Numbered from the stretch's first letter, positions 1-8,647 are shown. The stretch is 43,628 nt of DNA from JBBKWQ01 sp037969115 (GCA_037969115.1 JBBKWQ010000010.1:1-43628); one strand, 5' to 3'. Program-made: numbers and translations. The notes: a model not told the origin generated them from the sequence alone.

Positions 1-60
1 GAGTTGCCACCACCCGAGTTGCCACCACCCGAGTTGCCGCCGCCTGAGTCGCCGCCGCCC
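1..60. repeat. 15-bp tandem repeat, four units, encoding a Gly/Ser/Asn linker
   Basis: Four head-to-tail 15-base units start at 1, 16, 31 and 46. The first two are identical (gagttgccaccaccc on the plus strand); the third and fourth differ at a few bases. Read on the minus strand they encode G-G-G-N-S type pentapeptides of the linker in the secreted coiled-coil protein. The array continues past the window edge, so the total copy number is unknown. Confidence 0.85.
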
Positions 61-770
61 GAATTGGAGTTGGCGGAGGCGGCAGCGGCAGCGGCGTCCT
101 GTTCGGCCTGCTGCTGCGCGAGCAGCTTCTGGTAGGCGGCTTCGGCGCGACGTTGTTCTTCTGCGGCGATGGCCTCACCGAGACGGCTCTCGGCTTCGGC
201 TCGCTTGGTGATGTACTGGGCACGCAGATCTTCGGTCGCAGTCTGCTTCGCTGCGATGTCGACCGTGAGCTCCTCGGCGCGGGCGTGCTTGGCTTCGAGG
301 TCGGCGCGTGCGTCACCGAGGTCTTCGATGACCTGATCGAGGTCGTCGGTGCTCGCCGTGCCCACATCGAGTGCGACCCGTGAGTACTGATCACGCTGCA
401 TCGAATCGTTGTAGACGGTCGCGCTCGAGAACAACGGCCCCAATACGTCGGTACCCGATCCGGAGAACGCCCGGACCGCTACCTCGGCGAGGTTGCCCTG
501 CAGCTCACTCAGTTCGGCTTCTTTGGCGGCGACGTTCTTCTCGGCCTCGACGATCTCGGCATCGAGCTGATTCTTGTCGTCGACGGCGACGACGTAGTCC
601 TCGGCCAGTATGTCGGACTGCTCCTCGAGACGGTCGAGCTCGTCGACGATCCGGTCGACCTCGGCCTTGGCCTGATCGACCGAGGTGGCCAGGGCGAGGT
701 TTGGCTGGATCGCGGGTGCTGCGACCACGAGGGCGCACGCCGCGATGAAGGCTCGAGTAGATCGCTTCAT
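1..770 (-). CDS. Secreted coiled-coil protein, N-terminal part (cell-wall hydrolase-like)
   Basis: The frame opens at an ATG at 770 and is still open at the window edge, so only the first 256 residues are seen. It begins with a signal peptide: MKRSTR, a hydrophobic stretch, then an Ala-rich cleavage region near residue 28 (NLALA). Residues 30-225 or so are rich in Glu, Ala, Asp and Lys in heptad-like order and read as a long coiled coil. The visible end is an Ala run followed by a repeated Gly-Gly-Asn-Ser-Gly linker. This layout (signal, coiled coil, flexible linker) is known from PcsB/RipA/EnvC-type proteins, whose missing C-terminus is usually an NlpC/P60 or M23 peptidoglycan hydrolase domain. 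That domain lies outside the window, so enzymatic function is inference. It lies downstream of guaA on the same strand, 85 bases away. Confidence 0.75.
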   Translation of the reverse strand, partial: MKRSTRAFIAACALVVAAPAIQPNLALATSVDQAKAEVDRIVDELDRLEEQSDILAEDYVVAVDDKNQLDAEIVEAEKNVAAKEAELSELQGNLAEVAVRAFSGSGTDVLGPLFSSATVYNDSMQRDQYSRVALDVGTASTDDLDQVIEDLGDARADLEAKHARAEELTVDIAAKQTATEDLRAQYITKRAEAESRLGEAIAAEEQRRAEAAYQKLLAQQQAEQDAAAAAASANSNSGGGDSGGGNSGGGNSGGGN

Positions 771-804
771 AGGACGTCGTGAGTGTACCCAGTATTACGA
801 ACAG

Positions 805-818
805 GTTGCGATCGCAAC
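805..818. promoter_or_regulatory. 14-bp perfect palindrome upstream of the coiled-coil gene
   Basis: GTTGCGATCGCAAC is a perfect palindrome located 35 bases upstream of the start of the secreted coiled-coil protein and 40 bases downstream of the guaA stop. The position suits an operator for a dimeric regulator. It contains the GCGATCGC core, which is also common by chance in some genomes. No confident -35/-10 pair was found next to it, so a regulatory role is a guess. Confidence 0.25.
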
Positions 819-855
819 TCGTTTGTTTCGCTCTTTGTCCGGACGTCTGGCGGGC

Positions 856-2460
856 TCATTCCCACTCGATCGTTCCGGGCGGCTTCGACGTGACGTCGTA
901 TGCGACCCGGTTGATACCGGGTACTTCGTTGATGATGCGGCTCGACATCTTCTCGAGCAGGTCGTACGGGAGGCGTGCCCAGTCGGCGGTCATCGCATCG
1001 TCACTGGTGACGGCGCGGATGATGATGGGGTGGCCGTACGTGCGCTCGTCACCCATCACACCGACCGAGCGGATGTCGGGAAGCACGGCGAATGCCTGCC
1101 AGATCTCGCGTTCGAGGCCGGCAGAACGGATCTCCTCTCGCACGATCGCGTCGGCCTCCTGCAACGTCGCGACCTTGTCTTGCGTGACCTCACCGATGAT
1201 GCGAACCCCTAGACCGGGACCCGGAAACGGTTGACGCCACACCATCTCGTCGGGCAGTCCGAGCTCGGTCCCGAGGGTGCGCACCTCGTCCTTGAACAGG
1301 TCGCGCAGCGGCTCGACGAGTTCGAGCGTCATGTCGTCGGGGAGACCACCCACGTTGTGGTGACTCTTGATGACATCGGCAGTTCCATCTGCGCCACCAC
1401 TCTCGATCAGGTCGGGATACAGAGTGCCCTGCACGAGGAACTTCGCCTCGGTGAGGCCACCCGTGTACTCCTCGAAGATGCGGATGAACGTCTCGCCGAT
1501 CGCCTTGCGCTTCGACTCGGGCTCGGTGAGACCGGCGAGGTTGTCGAAGAACCGTTCGCCGGCATCGACGTGGATGAGCTCGAGACCCATGTTGCGGCCG
1601 TAGGTTTCGAGCACCTGCTCGCTCTCGCCTTTGCGCATCAGTCCCGTGTCGACGTAGATGCAGGTGAGCTGGTGTCCGATCGCGCGGTGCACCAACGCTG
1701 CGGCGACCGACGAGTCGACTCCACCCGACAGCGCGCAGATGGTGCGGGCGTCACCGACCTGGGCGCGGATCCTGGCGACCTGTTCGTCGATGACGTTGGT
1801 CATCTTCCAGGTCGGTTCACAGCCGGCGAGATCGTGCAGGAATGCCTGGAGCACAGCCATGCCGTGAGGGGTGTGTCCCACTTCGGGGTGGAACTGCACG
1901 CCCCACATCCGACGTTCGTCGCTCTCGAGCATGGCCACCGGTGCATCCGATGTGGACGCCGTCGCCCGAAAGCCCGGTGGCGGTTCGGTGATCGCATCGA
2001 AGTGGCTCATCCACACGTCCTGCTCGGCGGGGAGCGCATCGCTCATCAGCGAGGAGTCGGCCGTTCGGGTGAGGCGGGCGCGTCCGTATTCCCCGCGCAT
2101 GCCGCGGCCGACGGTGCCACCGAGCTGCAGGGCGAGCAACTGGGCGCCGTAACAGATCCCGAAGATGGGGACACCGAGTTCGTAGACCGCGGGGTCGAGG
2201 AGCGGCGCTCCCTCGACGTGCACGCTCTTGGGACCACCCGACAGGATGATCGCGGATGGCTGCTTGGCGGCCATGTCGGCGGCCGACATGCGGTGTGGGA
2301 CGATCTCGGAGTGCACCGCGAGCTCACGCACTCGTCGTGCGATCAGCTGGGCGTACTGGGCGCCGAAGTCGACCACGAGCACGTTCTGCTTGGTGATCGA
2401 ATCGTGGGGTGGCGTCGAAGAGTGGTCGGCGTTGCTTGTCAAGACACCGATGGTAGACAC
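856..2460 (-). CDS. guaA: GMP synthase (glutamine-hydrolysing)
   Basis: GuaA makes GMP from XMP, glutamine and ATP, the last step of guanine nucleotide synthesis, in the cytoplasm. The 534-residue protein has the usual three parts. The class I glutamine amidotransferase has nucleophile Cys103 in GICYGAQ, with His191 and Glu193 in FHPEVG. The ATP pyrophosphatase domain has the SGGVDSS P-loop at 245-251. The C-terminal dimerisation domain has PFPGPGLGVRIIGEVT and ends in the typical PPGTIEWE. The listed start is a GTG at 2460, only 5 bases from the divergent ATG at 2466. A TTG at 2442 is an alternative, and the conserved protein begins only around residue 25. The exact start is therefore uncertain while the identity is not. 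Confidence 0.97.
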   Translation of the reverse strand: MSTIGVLTSNADHSSTPPHDSITKQNVLVVDFGAQYAQLIARRVRELAVHSEIVPHRMSAADMAAKQPSAIILSGGPKSVHVEGAPLLDPAVYELGVPIFGICYGAQLLALQLGGTVGRGMRGEYGRARLTRTADSSLMSDALPAEQDVWMSHFDAITEPPPGFRATASTSDAPVAMLESDERRMWGVQFHPEVGHTPHGMAVLQAFLHDLAGCEPTWKMTNVIDEQVARIRAQVGDARTICALSGGVDSSVAAALVHRAIGHQLTCIYVDTGLMRKGESEQVLETYGRNMGLELIHVDAGERFFDNLAGLTEPESKRKAIGETFIRIFEEYTGGLTEAKFLVQGTLYPDLIESGGADGTADVIKSHHNVGGLPDDMTLELVEPLRDLFKDEVRTLGTELGLPDEMVWRQPFPGPGLGVRIIGEVTQDKVATLQEADAIVREEIRSAGLEREIWQAFAVLPDIRSVGVMGDERTYGHPIIIRAVTSDDAMTADWARLPYDLLEKMSSRIINEVPGINRVAYDVTSKPPGTIEWE

Positions 2461-2465
2461 TCAGC

Positions 2466-2870
2466 ATGCAATCGACCTCGTCTCGTGCGAGCTTCGCCGG
2501 CTTCCGCGGAATCGGTCGGTGGATCGCGGCCGTCGCGACGATCCCGGTGTTGATCGTCGTCTTGACGGTCGGATCGCTCCTGGTCGGCGCCCCGGCCACG
2601 CTTCATGCTGCCACTTCGCCGATGGCCGTCGATGTGCCCCCGCCGACCGTGACGCTCAACGACTTCTTCCCGGAAGACCGCGACCTCAGCGATTGTCTCA
2701 GCGCTCTCCCGAAGCCGGGTTGCGGGTCGGAATCGCGCGGCGGCTGGATGCAAACGATGGTGATGCTCCTGATCATCGCTGGTCTCGGCGTGATCGTGTG
2801 GCGGATCCGCGCCGGCATGAAGCGCGCAGCGCGTGACCAACAGACCGGTCGCGACGAGGCCGTTCGCTGA
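2466..2870 (+). CDS. Small membrane protein of unknown function, two predicted membrane segments
   Basis: I do not recognise a family for this 134-residue protein. Residues 19-41 form a strong hydrophobic segment after a basic N-terminus, and residues 95-112 form a second one followed by a basic tail (RIRAGMKRAARDQQ). Between them lies a Pro/Asp-rich stretch with two cysteines (Cys77, Cys86) that could form a disulfide if it is outside the membrane. The first segment could alternatively be a cleaved signal peptide ending near TLHAA. The gene is divergent from guaA with only 5 bases between the annotated starts, and no ribosome binding site is visible. It may therefore be leaderless, or one of the two starts is wrong. 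The decarboxylase gene follows 26 bases downstream on the same strand. Confidence 0.6.
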   Translation: MQSTSSRASFAGFRGIGRWIAAVATIPVLIVVLTVGSLLVGAPATLHAATSPMAVDVPPPTVTLNDFFPEDRDLSDCLSALPKPGCGSESRGGWMQTMVMLLIIAGLGVIVWRIRAGMKRAARDQQTGRDEAVR

Positions 2871-2896
2871 CAGCGCGGCTGGGTAGGTTCGAACAC

Positions 2897-4312
2897 ATGA
2901 CGCCTGAGGAGTTCCGCGCGAGCGGGCACCAACTGATCGACTGGATCGCCGACTACATCGAAACCGTCGACGAACGCCGGATCACTCCCGACATCGAGCC
3001 CGGCGACGTGCGGACGATGCTCCCCGAGCACCCACCGACCGCGACCGAACCGTGGGCGGCCGTGATGCGCGACCTCGACGACGTGATTCTTCCCACGATC
3101 GTTCACTGGCAACACCCGAACTGGCACGCCTACTTCCCGTCGAACACGTCGTACCCATCGATCCTCGCTGAGCTGGCCACTGCAGGCCTCGGCGTGCAGG
3201 GCATGAGCTGGGTCACGTCGCCGGCTTGCACCGAGGTGGAGACCCTGATGCTCGACTGGATGCACGAACTGCTCGGCATGCCGGCCAAGTTTCACTCCAC
3301 CAGCGAGCGAGGCGGCGGCGTGATCCACGGCTCGGCGAGCGAGGCGACATTGGTTGCCATGTTGTGCGCGCGTTGGCGTGCGACCGACGGCGCCGTGAAC
3401 ACCAGCGGAGACACGTCGCAACTCGTTGCCTACGCCACGGCGCAAGCCCACTCGTCGATCGAGAAGGGTTTGCGCATCGCCGGAATCGGCACCGACCGCC
3501 TCCGCACGGTCGACCACGACGGCGACTTCGCCATGATTCCAGCGGCGCTCGACGCCGCGATCGCAAGAGATGTCGCCGACGGCCTCGTACCGTTCTTCGT
3601 CTGCTCCACACGCGGAACCACGTCGTCGATGGCATTCGACCCGACGCCCGAGATCGCGCACATCTGCTCGTCGAGGAACGTGTGGTTGCACGTCGACGGC
3701 GCCATGAGCGGGATCGCGGCATTGGCACCCGAGTTTCGCTGGGTCAACGATGGACTCGAACTCGCCGACAGCTACTGCACCAACCCCCACAAGTGGATGG
3801 GCGTGAACTTCGACTGCACGCTGTACTGGACGTCCGACCGCTTCGCGTTGCTCGGAGCACTCAGCATCCTTCCGGAGTATCTGCGTTCGACGGCGGCCGA
3901 GGGCGGAGGCGCGATCGACTACCGCGATTGGCAGGTGCCGCTCGGACGTCGGTTCCGTGCGCTGAAGCTCTGGTTCACGCTGCGACTCGACGGGGTGGAG
4001 TCGGTGCAGGAGATGATCCGACGCCACGTCGCGCTCACGACGGACCTTGCGGCGATGGTGACGGCCGACGACCGGTTCGAGATCGTCGCGCCGCATCCGC
4101 TCAATCTGCTCTGCGTTCGCCTCGTCGGAGCGAACGAACGCACCGACGAGTTGATCGACCGGGCCAACGCAGCCGGCCGCGCCAGCTTCACCCGGACCGT
4201 TCTCGACGGCCAGTCGGTGCTGCGGTTCTCGATCGGCGCACGCACGACGCAGGCCGTGCACGTCGCCGACGCGTGGCGAGAACTGCAACAGATCGCATCT
4301 GCGATCGTCTGA
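2897..4312 (+). CDS. Pyridoxal-phosphate-dependent decarboxylase (aromatic-L-amino-acid type, group II)
   Basis: This 471-residue protein matches the group II PLP decarboxylases (aromatic amino acid, tyrosine or tryptophan decarboxylases). It opens with the family start (FRASGHQLIDWIADYIETV) and carries the N-terminal P-rich loop (EHPPTATEPW). HVDGAMSG contains Asp267, which contacts the pyridine nitrogen. NPHKWMG contains Lys299, the expected Schiff-base lysine. The WQHPNWHAYFP region is typical of the substrate-facing segment. The length is normal. It would release CO2 from an aromatic amino acid to give an amine; the exact substrate cannot be read from the sequence. It is convergent with the DUF222 gene, with 22 bases between the stop codons. 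Confidence 0.9.
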   Translation: MTPEEFRASGHQLIDWIADYIETVDERRITPDIEPGDVRTMLPEHPPTATEPWAAVMRDLDDVILPTIVHWQHPNWHAYFPSNTSYPSILAELATAGLGVQGMSWVTSPACTEVETLMLDWMHELLGMPAKFHSTSERGGGVIHGSASEATLVAMLCARWRATDGAVNTSGDTSQLVAYATAQAHSSIEKGLRIAGIGTDRLRTVDHDGDFAMIPAALDAAIARDVADGLVPFFVCSTRGTTSSMAFDPTPEIAHICSSRNVWLHVDGAMSGIAALAPEFRWVNDGLELADSYCTNPHKWMGVNFDCTLYWTSDRFALLGALSILPEYLRSTAAEGGGAIDYRDWQVPLGRRFRALKLWFTLRLDGVESVQEMIRRHVALTTDLAAMVTADDRFEIVAPHPLNLLCVRLVGANERTDELIDRANAAGRASFTRTVLDGQSVLRFSIGARTTQAVHVADAWRELQQIASAIV

Positions 4313-4334
4313 GCGATCGGACTCGGTTGCCGCA

Positions 4335-5555
4335 TCATGCGGCCTGGCGGGATGGTGGGCCGGTGTTGCGAACGGTGCCATCGGGGAAACGGACCGTGAG
4401 TTCGCGGTTGGGCCCCAGGGCCACGTGCCAGCCGTCGTGGTGAACTTTGGTGTGATGGTGGCTGCACAACGGCAGCAGATTGCCGAGGTCGGTTCGGCCA
4501 CCGTGCCGCCACCACTCCAGGTGGTGGAGTTTGCAGCGGTCGTATCGCACGGAACACCCGGGGATGGCACAACCCGCGTACAGCGCTCGCAATGCTCGGC
4601 GCTGAGCCCGGTTCGCCAACCGGGTCGTCCGACCGAGATCGAGCGTGCCGGGCGCGTGCAGGACGACCCCGTTGCGGACCAGCACTGCATACACGTCGCC
4701 GTCGCCGCACATCTCGGCGAGGACGCGACCGGGAACCTCGACCGGAATTCCCCAATCGACGAGCGGGCCACCCGCTCCGTCTGGTTGAGAGGCGTCGATC
4801 ACCACGACGAACTCAGGTCGCCCCGCTCGAACGGCGGCCGCTCGCTCGTCGGACAGCAACCGGGCAAACGCAAGTGCCCGTAGGTGTTGTTGTTTCTCGA
4901 TCGGGTCAGCAGGGCACGTACCGGGCACGGCTTCGACGAACAGGGCCTGGACCTCGGCGTCGAGCCGGGCCGCGATCTTCACGCCGAGCACCGGATCGAA
5001 CCGGCCATCGCAGCGCCACATCCCTTCGGCATCGGTCCACGTCCGCAGTCGAGTGGCGCGCCGCTGCCTGTCGAGCCGGGCCGTGCCGTCGTCGGCCTGG
5101 ATGGAACGGATCTCCAACGCCAACCGCTTGCGAAACTGCTCGACCGTCGCCGCCGACTCCACGTCGACGAGCGCCTCGATACGGCCGAACAGTTCTGCCC
5201 GCTGCTCGTCGTCGAGCGGTTTGGAGGCTCGCGTGACTGCATCGACATGCCCCGCCGTGACGTCGGCGGTGTCGAGCGCATCGGCCAACGCCGGCACGGA
5301 AGCCAGCGTGTCGGACCGCTCCTTGGATTTCACGGCATCGTTCAACGAGGATCGAGTGCAATCTGCAATGGCCTTCTCGGGAAACGACACCTGCGACGCC
5401 AGACGCGTCGTCAACGCCGCCTCCGACGATGCCAACCACGATCGGATCTGGGACGACGCTCGCAACGCCGACTCGATCACAGCCGGCTCGGCAGCATCAT
5501 CGGCGCGCACCGAAGCAACCTCCTGCACCCGCCCGACCACAGCACCGATATCCAT
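4335..5555 (-). CDS. DUF222 / 13E12-repeat family protein with C-terminal HNH nuclease motif
   Basis: The 406-residue protein has an N-terminal helical DUF222 region (roughly residues 20-290; typical strings are TADVTAGHVDAVTRA and ALDTADV). A C-terminal HNH motif follows around residues 330-380, with CAIPGCSVRYDRCKLHH, the WW-RHGGRTDLGNLLPLC segment and HHHTKVH. The Cys pairs probably bind a structural zinc. In Actinobacteria this family is multicopy and sometimes mobile (REP13E12 of Mycobacterium tuberculosis), and its biological role is not established. HNH proteins cut DNA, but activity here is inferred. The stop codon sits inside a small CCGCA-TCA-TGCGG hairpin at 4330-4342, shared with the convergent decarboxylase end. 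Confidence 0.88.
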   Translation of the reverse strand: MDIGAVVGRVQEVASVRADDAAEPAVIESALRASSQIRSWLASSEAALTTRLASQVSFPEKAIADCTRSSLNDAVKSKERSDTLASVPALADALDTADVTAGHVDAVTRASKPLDDEQRAELFGRIEALVDVESAATVEQFRKRLALEIRSIQADDGTARLDRQRRATRLRTWTDAEGMWRCDGRFDPVLGVKIAARLDAEVQALFVEAVPGTCPADPIEKQQHLRALAFARLLSDERAAAVRAGRPEFVVVIDASQPDGAGGPLVDWGIPVEVPGRVLAEMCGDGDVYAVLVRNGVVLHAPGTLDLGRTTRLANRAQRRALRALYAGCAIPGCSVRYDRCKLHHLEWWRHGGRTDLGNLLPLCSHHHTKVHHDGWHVALGPNRELTVRFPDGTVRNTGPPSRQAA

Positions 5556-5670
5556 ACCCCCATCGTGACAAACGGGTGTGACAGGGTAATCGAACGTCCG
5601 TTCGAGCGATTCATCGCTGATGCCCCGCTACCTGCGCCCGGACACCTCGACCCAGGAGTCCTACTCCCTG

Positions 5671-6339
5671 TCAGCCGGCGGGCAGTGCCCGATTGAAGAG
5701 GTCGACCAGCATGTGCGCCGTCGCTCCCCAGACCGTCTCGTCGTCGAGTTCGAAGAAGTGCAGGAGTCGGTTGGTGTTCGCGATCCCCCAGTACTCCGAT
5801 CGATAGGTGTCGGCGCGGGTGAACTCCGCGACCGGCACCCACAACACGCGGTCGACCTCCATCGTCTGGGCGACCAGTTCGAACGGTTCGGCGACCGTTG
5901 CCACCTTCGGCACGATGTAGCTCCGACTCACCACGGTGTTCAGATGCTCGAGCTCGCCGTGGATGGCGACCAACGAGGGATCGAGGCCAACCTCCTCGTG
6001 TGCTTCACGCAGCGCAGTGTCGTCGGCCGACTCACCCGGGTCCATCCGTCCGCCGGGGAAACTGATCTCACCGCGGTGACTGCTCAGCTCCCACGACCGG
6101 CGGGTGAGCAACACCTCTGGTCCGTTCGGACCGGGAGCGAGCACGATGAGCACAGCCGAATGGCGCGCATTCGGAAAGGCCGGCAACAGCGGACCAGCAT
6201 GCTCGGGAACCGCCGACAGCACGTTCTCGAGAGGCGGGTTTGCGCCGATGGGCCAGGCCGCCGACGGGCCCGGTGTCCAGGCGTCTGGCCGGGGAATGAT
6301 CTGCCGGCCGCCCGGGCGGCGACCGGACACCTGTGTCAC
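5671..6339 (-). CDS. NUDIX hydrolase, CoA pyrophosphatase-like
   Basis: The protein has 222 residues. It carries the NUDIX box GGRMDPGESADDTALREAHEEVGL, which fits G-x5-E-x7-REUXEEXGU. Immediately before it is LLTRRSWELSSHRGEISFP, the extra signature of CoA pyrophosphatases of the NudL/YeaB group. Such enzymes split coenzyme A or acyl-CoA into phosphopantetheine and 3',5'-ADP using Mg. The start is a GTG at 6339, just after the stop of the 60-residue gene upstream. The N-terminal 30 residues are poorly conserved-looking, so the start could lie a few codons later. A short GGAGT-x-ACTCC hairpin (5653-5670) follows the stop. Confidence 0.85.
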   Translation of the reverse strand: MTQVSGRRPGGRQIIPRPDAWTPGPSAAWPIGANPPLENVLSAVPEHAGPLLPAFPNARHSAVLIVLAPGPNGPEVLLTRRSWELSSHRGEISFPGGRMDPGESADDTALREAHEEVGLDPSLVAIHGELEHLNTVVSRSYIVPKVATVAEPFELVAQTMEVDRVLWVPVAEFTRADTYRSEYWGIANTNRLLHFFELDDETVWGATAHMLVDLFNRALPAG

Positions 6340-6340
6340 G

Positions 6341-6523
6341 TCAGGAGGACGACGCCGACGCAGCCGGCTTCCAGCCCGACGAGACCAACTCGGCGAGCAC
6401 TTCGGGAAGCCCGGCCGTCTTGAGATTCGCGAGCACTTTGCCGGGCATCGTCTCGCCCCGCTCGAATTCTTCCCACGCCGCCATCAGCTTCGTCAGATCA
6501 GGTGCGGGCCGTTCGAATGACAT
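6341..6523 (-). CDS. Short hypothetical protein upstream of the NUDIX gene
   Basis: This 60-residue reading frame has even codon use and ends one base before the NUDIX start, so the two are probably co-transcribed. The sequence is amphipathic: LTKLMAAWEEFERGETMPGKVLANLKTAG can form two helices, and the tail is Ser/Ala-rich. I do not recognise the family for certain. Its tight linkage, start codon and upstream gap of about 80 bases to the divergent MFS gene support it being real, but no function is assigned. Confidence 0.6.
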   Translation of the reverse strand: MSFERPAPDLTKLMAAWEEFERGETMPGKVLANLKTAGLPEVLAELVSSGWKPAASASSS

Positions 6524-6602
6524 GGGAACAGCCTACGAGCACATCTCCGGAGCCGTACCGAACCGAAACCGGTGGTACCAAACGCGGAGACGAAACGCGA
6601 GA

Positions 6603-8033
6603 ATGGCGACGATGAGCGACGAGACCACCGAATCAGCGGGCTCGACCAACGCATCGTCCAGCAGCGAACACTCCCCGGCAACGACCACCGCGACGAGCGC
6701 GACGACAACGACCGACAGATCGAAACAACCGCTGGGCGCCAACTACTACAAGCTGTTCACCGGCGCCGTCGTGTCGAATCTCGGAGACGGCATGGCCCTG
6801 GTCGCGTATCCGTGGCTGGCCTCGGCGATCACACGCAACCCGATTCTCATCGCGTTCGTCGCCGTCGCGCAGCGTCTGCCGTGGCTGATCTTCACGTTGC
6901 CGGCCGGGGTCATCACCGACCGTGTCGACCGTCGCCGGGCGATGGTGGCGATGGACGTCTCGCGCGGGATCCTGACATTGGTCATCGCGTTCGCCGTGCT
7001 CGACTCGCAGAACATCCTGCCCGGCCCCGACGAGGTCGACACGGTGACCGGAACTCGGACTGGGCTGTTCCTGCTCGTGTTGGCCGCCACACTCCTGCTC
7101 GGCATGGCGGAGGTGCTGCGCGACAACTCGAACCAGACAATTCTCCCGAGCGTCGTGCGCCCCGAGCAGCTCGAGAAGGCCAACGGCAGGATGTGGAGCA
7201 TCGAGGCCGTGACGAACACGTTCGCCGGACCGCCGCTCGGTTCCCTGTTGCTGATCGTCGCCTTCTCGATGCCGTTCTTCGTCGACGCGGGCACCTTCTT
7301 CGTCGCCGCGGCGATGGTCTTCCTGATTCCGGGCACCTTCCGCGCCGAACGCGACGAGGAGGCACCACCCCAGTCCTTCAAGCGGGAGTTGAGCGAGGGT
7401 GTCCGGTGGCTGATGGGTCACCCTTTGCTGCGACCGATGGCGATCATGCTCGGCTTGATGAACGCGGCCTCGATGATCCACGGTGCGACGTTCGTCCTGT
7501 TCGCCCAGGAAGTGATGGGTGTCGGTCCGGTGATCTTCGCCATCATCGGGTTCGGCGGCGCGATCGGCGCGCTCGTCGGCGGCAACCTCGCCCCGAAGGT
7601 GTCCGAGCGGCTCGGCAGCGGCACTGCGCTCGCCGTCTCGATCGCCGGCCTCGGAATCGTTCCGTTCCTGATCGGACTCATCGCCTGGTGGCCCGTCGTA
7701 CTGATCCTTTTCGGCATCGAGTCGCTCTTCGTGCTGCTGTGGAACGTGATCACGGTCAGCCTGCGTCAAACGATCATCCCGCCGCGTCTGCTCGGGCGGG
7801 TCAACAGCGTCTACCGGTTCTTCGCGTGGGGCATGATGCCGATCGGCGCGGCGCTCGGTGGTGTGCTCGTGTGGATCGTCGAGCGGTCGTTCGACCGTGA
7901 CCTCGCGCTGCGGTCGACCTGGTTCGCCGCCAGCCTGCTGTACCTCGGGATGTTCGTCTTCGGCCGAGCCAAGCTCACCACCGACAAGATCGAAGCCGCC
8001 AGGACGGCCGCCACGGCGAACGCCACGACCTGA
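6603..8033 (+). CDS. MFS transporter (putative exporter, MFS_3/EntS-like)
   Basis: The product is a 476-residue membrane protein from the ATG at 6603 (a second ATG lies three codons later). An upstream extension of the open frame to 6333 overlaps the NUDIX gene antisense and is rejected. The first 40 residues are Ser/Thr-rich and cytosolic. After that come about 12 hydrophobic segments beginning with LFTGAVVSNLGDGMALVAYPWLA. The loop GVITDRVDRRRAMVAMDVSRG is the MFS motif A (G-x3-D-R-x-x-R-R) between segments 2 and 3. The arrangement resembles the MFS_3 group, which includes the enterobactin exporter EntS and macrolide efflux proteins. The substrate is unknown. Confidence 0.88.
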   Translation: MATMSDETTESAGSTNASSSSEHSPATTTATSATTTTDRSKQPLGANYYKLFTGAVVSNLGDGMALVAYPWLASAITRNPILIAFVAVAQRLPWLIFTLPAGVITDRVDRRRAMVAMDVSRGILTLVIAFAVLDSQNILPGPDEVDTVTGTRTGLFLLVLAATLLLGMAEVLRDNSNQTILPSVVRPEQLEKANGRMWSIEAVTNTFAGPPLGSLLLIVAFSMPFFVDAGTFFVAAAMVFLIPGTFRAERDEEAPPQSFKRELSEGVRWLMGHPLLRPMAIMLGLMNAASMIHGATFVLFAQEVMGVGPVIFAIIGFGGAIGALVGGNLAPKVSERLGSGTALAVSIAGLGIVPFLIGLIAWWPVVLILFGIESLFVLLWNVITVSLRQTIIPPRLLGRVNSVYRFFAWGMMPIGAALGGVLVWIVERSFDRDLALRSTWFAASLLYLGMFVFGRAKLTTDKIEAARTAATANATT

Positions 8034-8039
8034 CCCCGA

Positions 8040-8492
8040 TCAGCGGTCCTTGACCTTCTTGTACATCCGGCCCGCCATGCGACCGGCCGACCGGCCGATG
8101 TCTTCACCCTTCACGCCGGCCTGTGCGGCGCGCCGCTGCTTCCGCGACACCTTGTCGGCCCAGTCGGTGTAGAACCACAGGAAGCCGAGCGGCAGCAGCA
8201 TCACCACGATCGTCATCCGACCCCCGATGTCGCTCGCGATCCATGGCTGCGCAGCAGCGAGCACCAAGACCGCCATCACGACGACATCAGCCCACTTGTG
8301 CTGGCTGCGCTTCACGACGCGGAATGCACTCATCGGTCCGATCGTGATCGCGGCGTTGAGAATGACGATCACCCCGGCCACGGCCGGTACGAGTGGTTCC
8401 GGGCTCTGGAGACCCTGAGCGACGAGCGCAACGCCGATGAGGTACTCCACCAGCTGGTGGATCCAGAACGGCCGCATTGCCCTCTCGCCCAT
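8040..8492 (-). CDS. Hypothetical membrane protein with four predicted membrane segments
   Basis: This 150-residue protein has hydrophobic segments near residues 12-28, 34-53, 67-84 and 92-108. A strongly basic cytoplasmic tail follows (KVSRKQRRAAQ ... AGRMYKKVKDR). No motif suggests an enzyme and I do not recognise the family. It is convergent with the MFS gene, with 6 bases between the stops. A second ATG six codons in (MRPFWIH) has a better placed AGAGGG and may be the true start. Confidence 0.65.
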   Translation of the reverse strand: MGERAMRPFWIHQLVEYLIGVALVAQGLQSPEPLVPAVAGVIVILNAAITIGPMSAFRVVKRSQHKWADVVVMAVLVLAAAQPWIASDIGGRMTIVVMLLPLGFLWFYTDWADKVSRKQRRAAQAGVKGEDIGRSAGRMAGRMYKKVKDR

Positions 8493-8558
8493 ACGTCGAG
8501 GACCCTACAACTCGGAAATCCACGAACACACCTGTCGAGACGATCGGATGCACGGACG

Positions 8559-8594
8559 CGAAACGGCCCGGGGCAAGTGCCCCGGGCCGTTTCG
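8559..8594. terminator. Strong hairpin at the 3' end of the groS-groL operon
   Basis: The 15-base arm GAAACGGCCCGGGGC (8560-8574) is followed by a 4-base loop and its exact complement (8579-8593). One further C-G pair extends the perfect stem to 16 bp. It lies 54 bases beyond the groL stop and 67 bases upstream of the start of the next minus-strand gene. No long T-run follows on either strand, as is usual for actinobacterial hairpin terminators. Its position makes termination of groL transcription the likely role. Confidence 0.8.
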
Positions 8595-8647
8595 AGTTCA
8601 GCGATGTGAACGACCGGACCCGCACGACTCGGCGGGACCGACGGTCA

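Noticed and set aside
4330..4342. CCGCA-TCA-TGCGG hairpin between the decarboxylase and DUF222 genes as a terminator
   Set aside because: The stem has only five base pairs and no T-run follows, so it is too weak to call, although the convergent position is suitable.
2603..4771. Minus-strand open frame of 722 codons opposite the decarboxylase
   Set aside because: It runs through the decarboxylase in antisense and into the DUF222 gene out of frame; its first part is only an out-of-frame reading of the HNH region.
6333..6602. N-terminal extension of the MFS transporter frame
   Set aside because: It overlaps the 60-residue gene and NUDIX start antisense and has no transporter-like sequence. The ATG at 6603 is more likely.
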